Positions 14,677 to 22,029 of a DNA stretch of 24,487 nucleotides are shown here, piece after piece. Source of the DNA: Sphingomonadaceae bacterium (GTDB lineage: Bacteria > Pseudomonadota > Alphaproteobacteria > Sphingomonadales > Sphingomonadaceae); assembly GCA_016742125.1 (NCBI GenBank), contig JACVCM010000047.1, positions 1 through 24,487 on the forward strand, given 5' to 3'. Positions within the stretch are counted from its first letter, which is position 1, and every line of letters starts with the position of its first letter. The notes under the pieces were generated by a model. It had not been told where the DNA came from. It worked only from the letters and a program-made list of their open reading frames with translations, and ran no database searches. The translations under genes were made by a program, and so were the position numbers.

Positions 14677-16446
14677 ATGGCGGGCGAACTCCAGACTGAA
14701 GGGCTCAGCAATGCGCTGGTGATATTGGGGGCGGCAGGCATTGTCATCCCAGCCTTTGCGCGCGCGCGAGTGAACCCGATCGTCGGCTTTTTGCTTGTCG
14801 GTGTGCTGGTGGGCCCCTTCGCCCTCGGCTCATTGGCTACCGAACTTCCGTGGCTGAGATGGGTCACGATTTCCAGCGTCGAAGAAATCAGCCCGCTCGG
14901 CGAGTACGGCATCATATTGTTGCTTTTCACCATAGGACTCGAGCTGTCTTTCCGCCGCCTGTGGAAAATGCGACGCACTGTCTTTGTGCTCGGGCCCGCG
15001 GAACTGTTCGGCAGTGCGGTTATCGTCGCGCTTGGCCTGTCGATGCTGGGCTATGGCTGGCCCAGCGCTGTCGGCCTCGGCCTGGCGCTTGCATTGTCCT
15101 CCACAGCGCTGGTCGTCCCGATTGCGGGGACGCAATCCGCGGTCGGTCGCCGGGCATTGGGAATGCTTCTATTCGAAGATGTGGCCATCGTTCCCATCAT
15201 TTTCCTGCTCGGCGCGCTTGCGCCGCAGGCCGCACATGGCTCGCTCGATGGTCTTTTGACGGTCCTGTGGCAGGGTGCGGCGATGGTAGCGCTCATGCTG
15301 GTTCTGGGGCGTTTTCTTCTCCCTTTCCTGTTTGGGCAAGCGGCCCGGACAAAAAGTCCGGAGCTATTTCTGGCAATCAGTCTGCTTGTTGTCATCATCG
15401 CCAGCCTTGCCACCAGCGCGGTCGGCCTGTCGCCGATATTCGGGGCGCTGATTGCTGGACTGTTAATTGCGGAAACCGATTACCGCCACGAGGTTGAGGT
15501 TATTATTGCGCCATTCAAGGGCCTCGCGCTCGGGGTTTTCCTGATCACGATCGGCATGCAGATCGATCTCAACTTCATTGCCGAAAACTGGACGATGCTC
15601 GCCGCAGCCATTGCCGGTGTGTTGCTGGTCAAGGCGACAGTCACCGGAAGCTTGCTCAAGCTCAGCGGAACGCGGACAGGAACGGCGGTCGAAACAGGGG
15701 TGCTGATGGCCAGTCCATCCGAAACAACATTGATCGTCCTGGCGGCAGCCGGGGCGGCACAATTACTGAGTCCGGATGTCATCAATTTCTGGCAGGTGGC
15801 CACCGCCATCGGTCTGACCATAACGCCGATATTGGCGCGCGTCGGCCATGACATGTCCAAAAGGATCGAATTGCGAGAAAGCGAGCCTCCGCCCGACGTG
15901 GCAAGCGCGCACTCGGATCGCGCGATCATTGTCGGCTTCGGACGCGTGGGCTTGCTGATTGCAGATATGTTGACAAAACACGACCAGCCCTATGTTGCGG
16001 TCGAGGCCAATATCGATGCGGTGACCTCGGCCCGGCGACGTGGCTACAACGTCATGTTCGGCGATGTGTCGCGACCCGAGGTCCTGGAACGGCTCGACAT
16101 CGGGAACGCCAAGGCGTTAATCCTGACAATGGACGAGCCGGTGCTGGCAGCCCGTATCGTCAAGCGCATCCGACCGCTATTTCCCAACCTGACAATCATT
16201 TCACGCGCACGCGATGCAGACCATGCCGCTGAATTGTATCGCGCGGGCGTTACCGATGCCGTCCCGGAAACACTCGAAAGCTCACTTCAACTATCGGAAG
16301 CGGTGCTGGTCGATCTTGGCATACCGATGGGTTTCGTGATCGCCTCAATCCACGACAAGCGCGATGAATTCCGACGTTTGATCAAGGATCAGGGCGGTTT
16401 GGATGAGGCGCCGCGACTAAAAACCGCGACAAGCGCGAAGTCTTAG
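14677..16446 (+). CDS. Cation:proton antiporter, CPA2/KefB-KefC family with RCK domain
   Basis: The 589-residue inner-membrane protein has about 12-13 transmembrane segments in residues ~10-390 (Na/H exchanger fold), including the family G-x-L-L-x-G-x-x-x-G-P motif near 27-47 and L-L-L-F-x-I-G-L-E-L-S near 84-94, then a cytosolic RCK/TrkA-N domain from ~412 with the nucleotide-binding V-G-F-G-R-V-G. It probably exports K+ (or Na+) in exchange for H+ under nucleotide or glutathione control, like KefB/KefC, but no Kef ancillary reductase is next to it. It ends in the tetramer TTAG that also holds the alaS stop on the other strand. Confidence 0.92.
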   Translation: MAGELQTEGLSNALVILGAAGIVIPAFARARVNPIVGFLLVGVLVGPFALGSLATELPWLRWVTISSVEEISPLGEYGIILLLFTIGLELSFRRLWKMRRTVFVLGPAELFGSAVIVALGLSMLGYGWPSAVGLGLALALSSTALVVPIAGTQSAVGRRALGMLLFEDVAIVPIIFLLGALAPQAAHGSLDGLLTVLWQGAAMVALMLVLGRFLLPFLFGQAARTKSPELFLAISLLVVIIASLATSAVGLSPIFGALIAGLLIAETDYRHEVEVIIAPFKGLALGVFLITIGMQIDLNFIAENWTMLAAAIAGVLLVKATVTGSLLKLSGTRTGTAVETGVLMASPSETTLIVLAAAGAAQLLSPDVINFWQVATAIGLTITPILARVGHDMSKRIELRESEPPPDVASAHSDRAIIVGFGRVGLLIADMLTKHDQPYVAVEANIDAVTSARRRGYNVMFGDVSRPEVLERLDIGNAKALILTMDEPVLAARIVKRIRPLFPNLTIISRARDADHAAELYRAGVTDAVPETLESSLQLSEAVLVDLGIPMGFVIASIHDKRDEFRRLIKDQGGLDEAPRLKTATSAKS

Positions 16447-19085
16447 ACAGCCAGTGCCGCCTTGACCGCATCGAGTGCAGCCTGCGCCGCCTCGGAACCG
16501 GCAGGGCCCCCACCCTGCGCCATGTCCGGCCTGCCGCCACCACCCTGTCCGCCCATTGCGGCGGTGGCTGCTTGAACCAGTGCCGGCGCCGGACTGGTCG
16601 CCTGATATTCCGGGGACACGGCAATCACGACCGTATTGCTGTTTTCGTTTGCAGCGACAATTGCGACCACCCCCTGACCTATGGACTTCATCTGTTCGTC
16701 AGCCAGACCACGCAGCGCCTTTGGCTCAATGCCTGCAATAACCTGACCCATGAAAGTCACACCGCCGACGTCTTCAGCCTCAGCCTTCGGTCCGCCGCCA
16801 CCCGACAGCGCCAACGCCGTCCTGGCATCGGCAAGTTCCTTTTCAAGCCGCCTGCGTTCCGCAAGCAAGGTCTCGACGCGGCTCGCAACTTCGTCGGGCG
16901 CCGTCTTCAGCATGGACGCGACATTTTTCAGCTCCGCTTCCCGCCCGGCGAGGTGCTGACGCGCTGCTTCGCCGGTCAGGGCCTCGATCCGGCGAATACC
17001 GCTCGCAACCGCGCCTTCCGAGACGACCGTGAACAGGGCGATATCGCCCAACGCATTGACATGCGTCCCGCCGCAAAGTTCGACCGAATAATCGGCAAGA
17101 TCGCCCCTGCCCATGGACAGCACGCGGACCTCATCGCCATATTTCTCACCGAACAGCGCCAATGCACCGGCGGCGACGGCATCGTCCGGGGTCATCAGCC
17201 GTGTGGTGACCGGCTGGTTATGCCGGATCTGGGCATTCACATCGGCTTCGATCTGCGCGATTTCGTCCGGTGTGACGGCTTGGTTGTGCGAAAAGTCGAA
17301 ACGCAGCCGGTCGGGCGCGACAAGACTACCCTTTTGGGTCACATGGCCGCCAAGGCGGTTACGCAGTGCGGCGTGCAGCAGGTGGGTTGCGCTGTGGTTG
17401 GCGCGCAGCGCATCGCGGCGGTCGGTGTCGATCTTCAACGACACGACATCGCCCACCCTGATTTCGCCCTCGCGCAATGTCACCTGGTGCGCGTGCAAAC
17501 GACCCAGCGGCTTGGCTGTGTCGGTGACTTCGCCGCGGAAACCGGTGCCCGTAATACTACCCGCATCGCCCATCTGACCACCGCTCTCGCCATAGAAAGG
17601 CGTCTGGTTGGTGATGACGGTGACGGTATCGCTGGCGACGGCAGACTGAACTTCGACCCCGTCATTGACGAGCGCAACGACCTGCCCTTCGCCTTCGCTG
17701 GCAGTGTAGCCTGTAAACTCTGTCGAACCGACACGTTCGGCTATATCGAACCAGACGTCATCAGAGGCTTTCGCGCCCGAACCCTTCCACGCCGCACGGG
17801 CACGGGCCTTCTGCTCCGCCATAGCGGCCTCAAAGCCATCCGCATCGATGCCAAAGCCCTGCGCGCGCAGGGCATCTTCGGTCAGATCATAGGGGAAGCC
17901 GTAAGTGTCGTAGAGTTTGAACGCGGTCTCGCCAGGCAAAATATCGCCCGATTTCATGCCCGCCGTGGCATCCTCGAGTAGCCGCAGTCCTTTGTCGAGC
18001 GTGCGGCGGAACTGTGTCTCCTCCTGCTTCAACGTCGCCTCGATCAGCGGCTGAGCGCGAAGCAGTTCAGGATAGGCAGCACCCATTTCGGCGGCAAGGC
18101 TGCCCACGAGGCGATGCATTAACGGCTCTTTCGCGCCGAGAAGATGGGCATGCCGCATCGCGCGGCGCATGATCCGCCTGAGCACATATCCTCGCCCCTC
18201 ATTCGATGGCATCACGCCATCGGCAAGCAGGAAGCTCGTCGACCGCAGATGGTCGGCAATAACGCGGTGGCTGGCTTTCTGCTCACCCAGCGCCTTGGTG
18301 CCCGTCAGTTCTTCTGATGCTGAAATCAGCGCTTTGAACGTGTCGGTATCGTAATTGTCATGCACCCCTTGCAACACGGCTGCGATACGTTCGAGGCCCA
18401 TGCCCGTGTCGATGCTCGGCTTGGGAAGCGGCACATCAGTGCCATCGTCCTGCCGCTCGAACTGCATGAAAACCAGATTCCATATCTCGACAAAGCGGTC
18501 GCCATCTTCATCGGGGCTGCCCGGAGGTCCGCCGGGGATATGATCGCCATGGTCGAAGAAAATCTCGCTGCATGGGCCGCAGGGTCCGGTATCGCCCATC
18601 GACCAGAAATTGTCGCTGGTCGGGATGCGGATGATGCGGGCCTCCGGCAAGCCGGCAATCTTGCGCCACAGGTCGAACGCCTCGTCATCGGTGTGGTAGA
18701 CTGTCGCGGTCAGCCGGTTCGGGTCGAGACCCCAGACCTTCGTCAGCAATGTCCATGCATGGGTGATCGCCTGTTCCTTGAAATAATCGCCGAACGAAAA
18801 ATTACCGAGCATTTCAAAGAATGTGTGGTGACGTGCCGTATAGCCAACATTGTCGAGATCGTTATGCTTGCCCCCTGCGCGCACGCATTTCTGGCTCGAT
18901 ACCGCGCGTGGAATCTCCCGGCTTTCAAGCCCGGTGAAGACATTCTTGAACGGAACCATGCCCGCGTTGACGAACATCAGCGTCGGGTCGTTATAGGGAA
19001 CCAGCGGCGCGGACGGCACCACATCATGGCCCGCGCCACCAAAATAGTCCAGAAAGCCGCGGCGAATGTCGTTTGTCGAAGTCAT
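16443..19085 (-). CDS. alaS: Alanyl-tRNA synthetase
   Basis: AlaS charges tRNA-Ala and hydrolyses mischarged Ser/Gly. The 880 residues carry the class II catalytic core (1-~360; M-F-V-N-A-G-M-V-P-F-K and R-V-A-x-x-Q-K-C-type motif region, then G-M-G-L-E-R), a tRNA-recognition helical part, the editing domain with H-S-A-T-H (about 565-569) and C-G-G-T-H (about 669-673) zinc ligands, and a C-Ala domain ending in a Gly-rich stretch. Nothing is missing. It has its own promoter in the 65 bases after the GST gene. Long frames on the opposite strand are shadows. Confidence 0.97.
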   Translation of the reverse strand: MTSTNDIRRGFLDYFGGAGHDVVPSAPLVPYNDPTLMFVNAGMVPFKNVFTGLESREIPRAVSSQKCVRAGGKHNDLDNVGYTARHHTFFEMLGNFSFGDYFKEQAITHAWTLLTKVWGLDPNRLTATVYHTDDEAFDLWRKIAGLPEARIIRIPTSDNFWSMGDTGPCGPCSEIFFDHGDHIPGGPPGSPDEDGDRFVEIWNLVFMQFERQDDGTDVPLPKPSIDTGMGLERIAAVLQGVHDNYDTDTFKALISASEELTGTKALGEQKASHRVIADHLRSTSFLLADGVMPSNEGRGYVLRRIMRRAMRHAHLLGAKEPLMHRLVGSLAAEMGAAYPELLRAQPLIEATLKQEETQFRRTLDKGLRLLEDATAGMKSGDILPGETAFKLYDTYGFPYDLTEDALRAQGFGIDADGFEAAMAEQKARARAAWKGSGAKASDDVWFDIAERVGSTEFTGYTASEGEGQVVALVNDGVEVQSAVASDTVTVITNQTPFYGESGGQMGDAGSITGTGFRGEVTDTAKPLGRLHAHQVTLREGEIRVGDVVSLKIDTDRRDALRANHSATHLLHAALRNRLGGHVTQKGSLVAPDRLRFDFSHNQAVTPDEIAQIEADVNAQIRHNQPVTTRLMTPDDAVAAGALALFGEKYGDEVRVLSMGRGDLADYSVELCGGTHVNALGDIALFTVVSEGAVASGIRRIEALTGEAARQHLAGREAELKNVASMLKTAPDEVASRVETLLAERRRLEKELADARTALALSGGGGPKAEAEDVGGVTFMGQVIAGIEPKALRGLADEQMKSIGQGVVAIVAANENSNTVVIAVSPEYQATSPAPALVQAATAAMGGQGGGGRPDMAQGGGPAGSEAAQAALDAVKAALAV

Positions 19086-19094
19086 AGCATGTGC

Positions 19095-19123
19095 GACTTA
19101 GTGGACGGTAAAGCGGCCCGCAA
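19095..19123 (-). promoter_or_regulatory. alaS promoter (TTGCGG-17-TAAGTC)
   Basis: On the minus strand TTGCGG (19118-19123) and TAAGTC (19095-19100) are 17 bases apart, nine bases before the ATG at 19085. The expected leader is only 2-4 bases, and no Shine-Dalgarno is visible. Confidence 0.4.
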
Positions 19124-19150
19124 GCGCGATATACTGATCAGGCCGAACTA

Positions 19151-19777
19151 TCAGGCATAGGCATAGGGTCCGCCTTTTTCCAGTGCGACCTGAAAGGCCG
19201 GGCGTGCGTGAATATCGGCTACATATTTGGCGAGCTTCGGCAGGTTCGCGCCGAAGCCCATTTTGACAGCAGCCTCAGCAGGAAAGCTGTTCATGATATC
19301 GGCGCCGGTCAGTGTGTCGCCGACAAGATAGCCCGATGGCTGGATCTGGCTTTCCAGAAATTCGAAGTGGCTCTTCAGTTGCTGCTGGATTCGCGGCTGC
19401 AGGGGTGCGGCGGCCTCGCCCAGACGGCTGGTGTAGATGTTGAGCAGGATCGGCGTCATTGCCGAGCCTTCGGCGAAGTGCAGTAGCTCGAGATAGCGGA
19501 TATGGTCGTCGCCGCCGCGCGGCGGAACGAGATGCCCGCCACCGTGCCGCTCGCAGATATATTCAACGATGGCTGCCGATTCGTAGATCGTCTTGCCACC
19601 ATCCTGAATGACCGGAGACTTTCCCAGCGGATGGACGGCGAGCAATTCCGGCGGTGCGAGGTTGGTGACGGCATCGCGGCTGTGGTGGCGGATGTCATAT
19701 GGCACGCCCAGTTCTTCGAGCAGCCATAATATCCGCTGCGACCGGCTGTTGTTCAGGTGGTGGACGATGATGGTCAT
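19151..19777 (-). CDS. Glutathione S-transferase family protein
   Basis: The 208-residue protein has the N-terminal thioredoxin fold (1-~80) with N-S-R-S-Q-R-I-L-W-L-L-E-E-L (Ser11 or Ser13 as candidate catalytic residue), the cis-proline motif K-S-P-V-I (near 53-57) and the glutathione-binding E-S-A-A-I-V-E-Y-I (near 66-74). A helical C-terminal domain follows, with G-D-x-L-T-G-A-D-I-M (N-capping box). The substrate is unknown. Its ATG overlaps the stop of the upstream ureohydrolase gene (ATGA), so the two are probably translated together. Confidence 0.9.
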   Translation of the reverse strand: MTIIVHHLNNSRSQRILWLLEELGVPYDIRHHSRDAVTNLAPPELLAVHPLGKSPVIQDGGKTIYESAAIVEYICERHGGGHLVPPRGGDDHIRYLELLHFAEGSAMTPILLNIYTSRLGEAAAPLQPRIQQQLKSHFEFLESQIQPSGYLVGDTLTGADIMNSFPAEAAVKMGFGANLPKLAKYVADIHARPAFQVALEKGGPYAYA

Positions 19778-20598
19778 ATGGGCTGCTCCCGATTGTTAAG
19801 ATGGATAAGTGCGGCAAGTTCGCGGACGAGTTTGGCGGCGAGGATGGCGGTGACATCATTCAAGTCGCGGGACGGATTCAATTCGACGATATCGGCCCCG
19901 ACTATTGGAGCTTTTTGGCGGGTGAGGACGGCGAGAACTTCGCGCAAGGTCAGACCACCGGGTTCGGGATGCGCGACGCCGGGTGCTTCGGACGGATCGA
20001 TGCCGTCGATGTCGATGCTGATATAGAGCGGGCCATCAAGCAGCGGCACCATGTCGGGGCGAAAGCCAGTCATCGGGATTATCTCGACGCCGAAACGGTC
20101 GGCCTGGTCGCGGCAGTGGCGGGTCAGCGTGCGGATACCGACCTGCACAAGGCGGGTGGCGTATCCTGCCTCCATGATACGGGCAAAGGGTGACGCATGG
20201 CTACGTGGATTGCCTTCGAAATCGGCATAAAGGTCGGGATGGGCATCGAAGTGCAGGATGTTCACCGGTCCGTGCCTGGCAGCCAGCGCGGCAACCAAAG
20301 GATAGGTTATCGCGTGATCGCCGCCAAGCGACAGCGGGACGCCTGCAACTGCCAAAGCAGCACCGACCGCGTCGGCAATCAGCCTGTCGTCAGCGGTGCA
20401 ATCCACGTCGGAAAGCGGCAGGTCGCCCTTGTCGTGCAGTTCGATGTCAGTCCCGATTTCCAGACCGCCTTCGGTAGAGAGGTTACCGCGATCGCTCCAC
20501 AACGCATTACGGATTGCTGCAGGCCCAAGCGCCGCGCCGCGTTCGAACGAGCTGTTCTGATCGGTTGGCAGACCGATAAGGTGGATGGTAGGTCGCAT
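19774..20598 (-). CDS. Ureohydrolase (arginase/agmatinase family)
   Basis: The 274-residue enzyme has all six dimanganese ligands of the family: G-G-D-H (His95), D-A-H-P-D (Asp118, His120, Asp122) and S-I-D-I-D (Asp196, Asp198). A-P-G-V-A-H-P-E-P-G-G-L after the last ligand is closest to agmatinases, which split agmatine into putrescine and urea, but arginase or another guanidino-hydrolase is possible. The frame is open to a GTG at 20670; the preferred start is ATG 20598, where M-R-P-T-I-H-L-I-G-L-P matches the family's first strand. No polyamine or arginine genes are nearby; the linked gene is a GST. Confidence 0.88.
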   Translation of the reverse strand: MRPTIHLIGLPTDQNSSFERGAALGPAAIRNALWSDRGNLSTEGGLEIGTDIELHDKGDLPLSDVDCTADDRLIADAVGAALAVAGVPLSLGGDHAITYPLVAALAARHGPVNILHFDAHPDLYADFEGNPRSHASPFARIMEAGYATRLVQVGIRTLTRHCRDQADRFGVEIIPMTGFRPDMVPLLDGPLYISIDIDGIDPSEAPGVAHPEPGGLTLREVLAVLTRQKAPIVGADIVELNPSRDLNDVTAILAAKLVRELAALIHLNNREQPI

Positions 20599-20604
20599 GG
20601 CGGC

Positions 20605-20633
20605 AGATGGGCTTTTCCTGTCCGCGCTGTCAA
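20605..20633 (-). promoter_or_regulatory. Possible ureohydrolase promoter (TTGACA-17-CCATCT)
   Basis: On the minus strand a perfect TTGACA (20628-20633) is followed after 17 bases by CCATCT (20605-20610), then six bases and the ATG at 20598. The -10 is a poor match, which would suit an activated promoter. The geometry again predicts a leaderless mRNA. Confidence 0.35.
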
Positions 20634-20660
20634 GCGATCCTGACCCCCAAAAAATCGTGA

Positions 20661-20684
20661 AAGGTGACACTAAAGTTACACCTT
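20661..20684. promoter_or_regulatory. 24-base imperfect palindrome upstream of the ureohydrolase gene
   Basis: The dyad has the form AAGGTG-N2-ACT-N2-AGT-N2-CACCTT, centred about 75 bases upstream of the ureohydrolase ATG. The symmetry, with interrupted but matched blocks, looks like the operator of a dimeric regulator. TTTTTT follows on the minus strand about ten bases later, so a weak terminator for recA is the alternative. Confidence 0.4.
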
Positions 20685-20722
20685 AATCGCCTCTTTGTCG
20701 GCGCCGCATGATCCCAAATGAA

Positions 20723-20754
20723 TGACCCGCCCCGGGGTGGACCAGGGCGGGTCA
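20723..20754 (-). terminator. GC-rich hairpin after recA, probable terminator
   Basis: TGACCCGCCC and GGGCGGGTCA form a perfect 10-base-pair stem with a 12-base loop, about 60 bases after the recA stop. On the recA strand the stem is followed by TTCATTTGGG, T-rich but not a clean U-tract, so efficiency is uncertain. Confidence 0.5.
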
Positions 20755-20812
20755 GGGGCAGCAGTCTCAGGCAGGAACCGCCACCTTGTCCTCTTAGGGG
20801 GAGAGGAACTTT

Positions 20813-21898
20813 CTATTCGACGATATCGTCATCCGCATCGGGGCCGGTCATCATGACCTCGGCCACCTCCTCGGTCTTTCCGCGAATGGCGGCCTCCAGC
20901 CTGGCTGCGACTTCCGGATTCTCGATCAGATAGGTTTTCGAATTTTCACGGCCCTGGCCGATACGGATCGAGTCATAGCTAAACCAGCTACCTGATTTCT
21001 CGACCAGCCCGGCCTTGACGCCGAGGTCAAGCAATTCGCCAGTCTTGGATATCCCTTCGCCATACATGATATCGAACTCGACCTGCTTGAACGGCGGTGC
21101 GACCTTGTTCTTGACGACCTTCACCCGCGTGGTGTTGCCGACAATATCCTCACCCTGCTTGATCTGGCCAGTGCGCCGGATGTCCAGACGGACCGAGGCG
21201 TAGAATTTAAGCGCATTGCCACCGGTAGTCGTTTCGGGCGATCCGTACATCACACCGATTTTCATACGAATCTGGTTGATGAAGATCACCATACAGTTCG
21301 ATCGCGAAATCGACCCGGTAATCTTGCGCAACGCCTGGCTCATCAGACGCGCCTGAAGACCGACATGGCTGTCGCCCATCTCGCCCTCGATTTCTGCGCG
21401 CGGAACAAGTGCCGCCACCGAATCGATGACCAATATGTCCACAGCATTCGACCGGACCAGAGTATCGGCGATTTCCAGCGCCTGCTCGCCCGTATCGGGC
21501 TGCGACACGATCAGATTGTCGATATCGACGCCCAGCTTCTTTGCATAAATCGGATCGAGCGCATGCTCCGCATCGATAAACGCCGCCGTTCCGCCCGCCT
21601 TTTGCGCTTCGGCAATGGCATGCAGTGTCAATGTTGTCTTGCCAGAGCTTTCCGGGCCATAAATTTCAATCACGCGCCCCTTGGGCAGACCGCCAATCCC
21701 GAGCGCGATGTCCAGTCCCAGCGAGCCGGTCGAAATCGCATCGATCTTGATTGCCTCACGGCTGCCCAGCTTCATGGCCGAACCCTTGCCGAATGCACGA
21801 TCGATCTGCGCGAGCGCTGCCTCGAGCGCCTTTTCCCGGTCTGAATTGTTCATATTCTTTGCCTGATCCCCATCGATAATCTTGAGACTTGCTGCCAT
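20813..21898 (-). CDS. recA: RecA recombinase
   Basis: RecA forms the nucleoprotein filament for homologous recombination and triggers LexA self-cleavage. The 361-residue protein has the Walker A G-P-E-S-S-G-K-T-T (81-89), Walker B L-V-I-D-S-V-A-A-L-V, L1 (E-G-E-M-G-D-S-H-V-G-L-Q-A-R), N-Q-I-R-M-K-I-G-V-M, the L2 region with G-G-N-A-L-K-F-Y-A-S, and an acidic C-terminal tail. AGGAG eight bases upstream supports the first ATG. It is 131 bases downstream of cckA on the same strand, with two SOS boxes in the gap. Confidence 0.98.
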   Translation of the reverse strand: MAASLKIIDGDQAKNMNNSDREKALEAALAQIDRAFGKGSAMKLGSREAIKIDAISTGSLGLDIALGIGGLPKGRVIEIYGPESSGKTTLTLHAIAEAQKAGGTAAFIDAEHALDPIYAKKLGVDIDNLIVSQPDTGEQALEIADTLVRSNAVDILVIDSVAALVPRAEIEGEMGDSHVGLQARLMSQALRKITGSISRSNCMVIFINQIRMKIGVMYGSPETTTGGNALKFYASVRLDIRRTGQIKQGEDIVGNTTRVKVVKNKVAPPFKQVEFDIMYGEGISKTGELLDLGVKAGLVEKSGSWFSYDSIRIGQGRENSKTYLIENPEVAARLEAAIRGKTEEVAEVMMTGPDADDDIVE

Positions 21899-21930
21899 TT
21901 TTCCACTCCTTTAGCATCATCCCCGTGCCG

Positions 21931-21945
21931 GAACATCACCGGAAC
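21931..21945 (-). promoter_or_regulatory. SOS (LexA) box, proximal to recA
   Basis: On the recA strand the sequence is GTTC-CGGTGAT-GTTC, an exact match to the alphaproteobacterial SOS box GTTC-N7-GTTC. It ends 33 bases before the recA ATG, at or just after the predicted transcription start. Confidence 0.75.
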
Positions 21946-21953
21946 AGACACAG

Positions 21954-21982
21954 GATGTACTGCAACTGTTCCAAAAGAACAA
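21954..21982 (-). promoter_or_regulatory. Possible recA promoter (TTGTTC-17-TACATC)
   Basis: On the minus strand TTGTTC (21977-21982) and TACATC (21954-21959) are 17 bases apart. The -35 overlaps the distal SOS box, and the predicted start falls at the edge of the proximal box, so LexA on either site should block it. An AT-rich block (21992-22030) upstream could act as an UP element. Confidence 0.5.
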
Positions 21983-21991
21983 GAGTGGAAC
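21977..21991 (-). promoter_or_regulatory. SOS (LexA) box, distal
   Basis: A second exact GTTC-N7-GTTC (GTTC-CACTCTT-GTTC on the recA strand) lies 46 bases upstream of the first, overlapping the predicted -35. A GAAC follows after five bases (GTTC-CTTTT-type inverted pairing with 21968-21971), giving a mixed direct/inverted arrangement. Confidence 0.7.
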
Positions 21992-22029
21992 GAAATATTT
22001 TTACCGTTATTTTTCAAAATGTAAAAGAT

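Noticed and set aside
16572..17981. 469-residue plus-strand open frame opposite alaS
   Set aside because: It lies wholly antisense to a complete alaS with all motifs and shows no domain; GC-rich codon bias alone makes such frames.
18360..19160. 266-residue plus-strand open frame opposite the alaS start
   Set aside because: Antisense to the conserved alaS catalytic core; composition is that of a shadow frame.
20599..20670. 24-residue N-terminal extension of the ureohydrolase from a GTG
   Set aside because: It covers the likely promoter, has no family similarity and no ribosome site; ATG 20598 fits the family's first strand.
20790..20806. CCTCT/AGAGG short hairpin just after the recA stop
   Set aside because: Only five base pairs and no U-tract; the GC-rich hairpin further on is a better terminator candidate.
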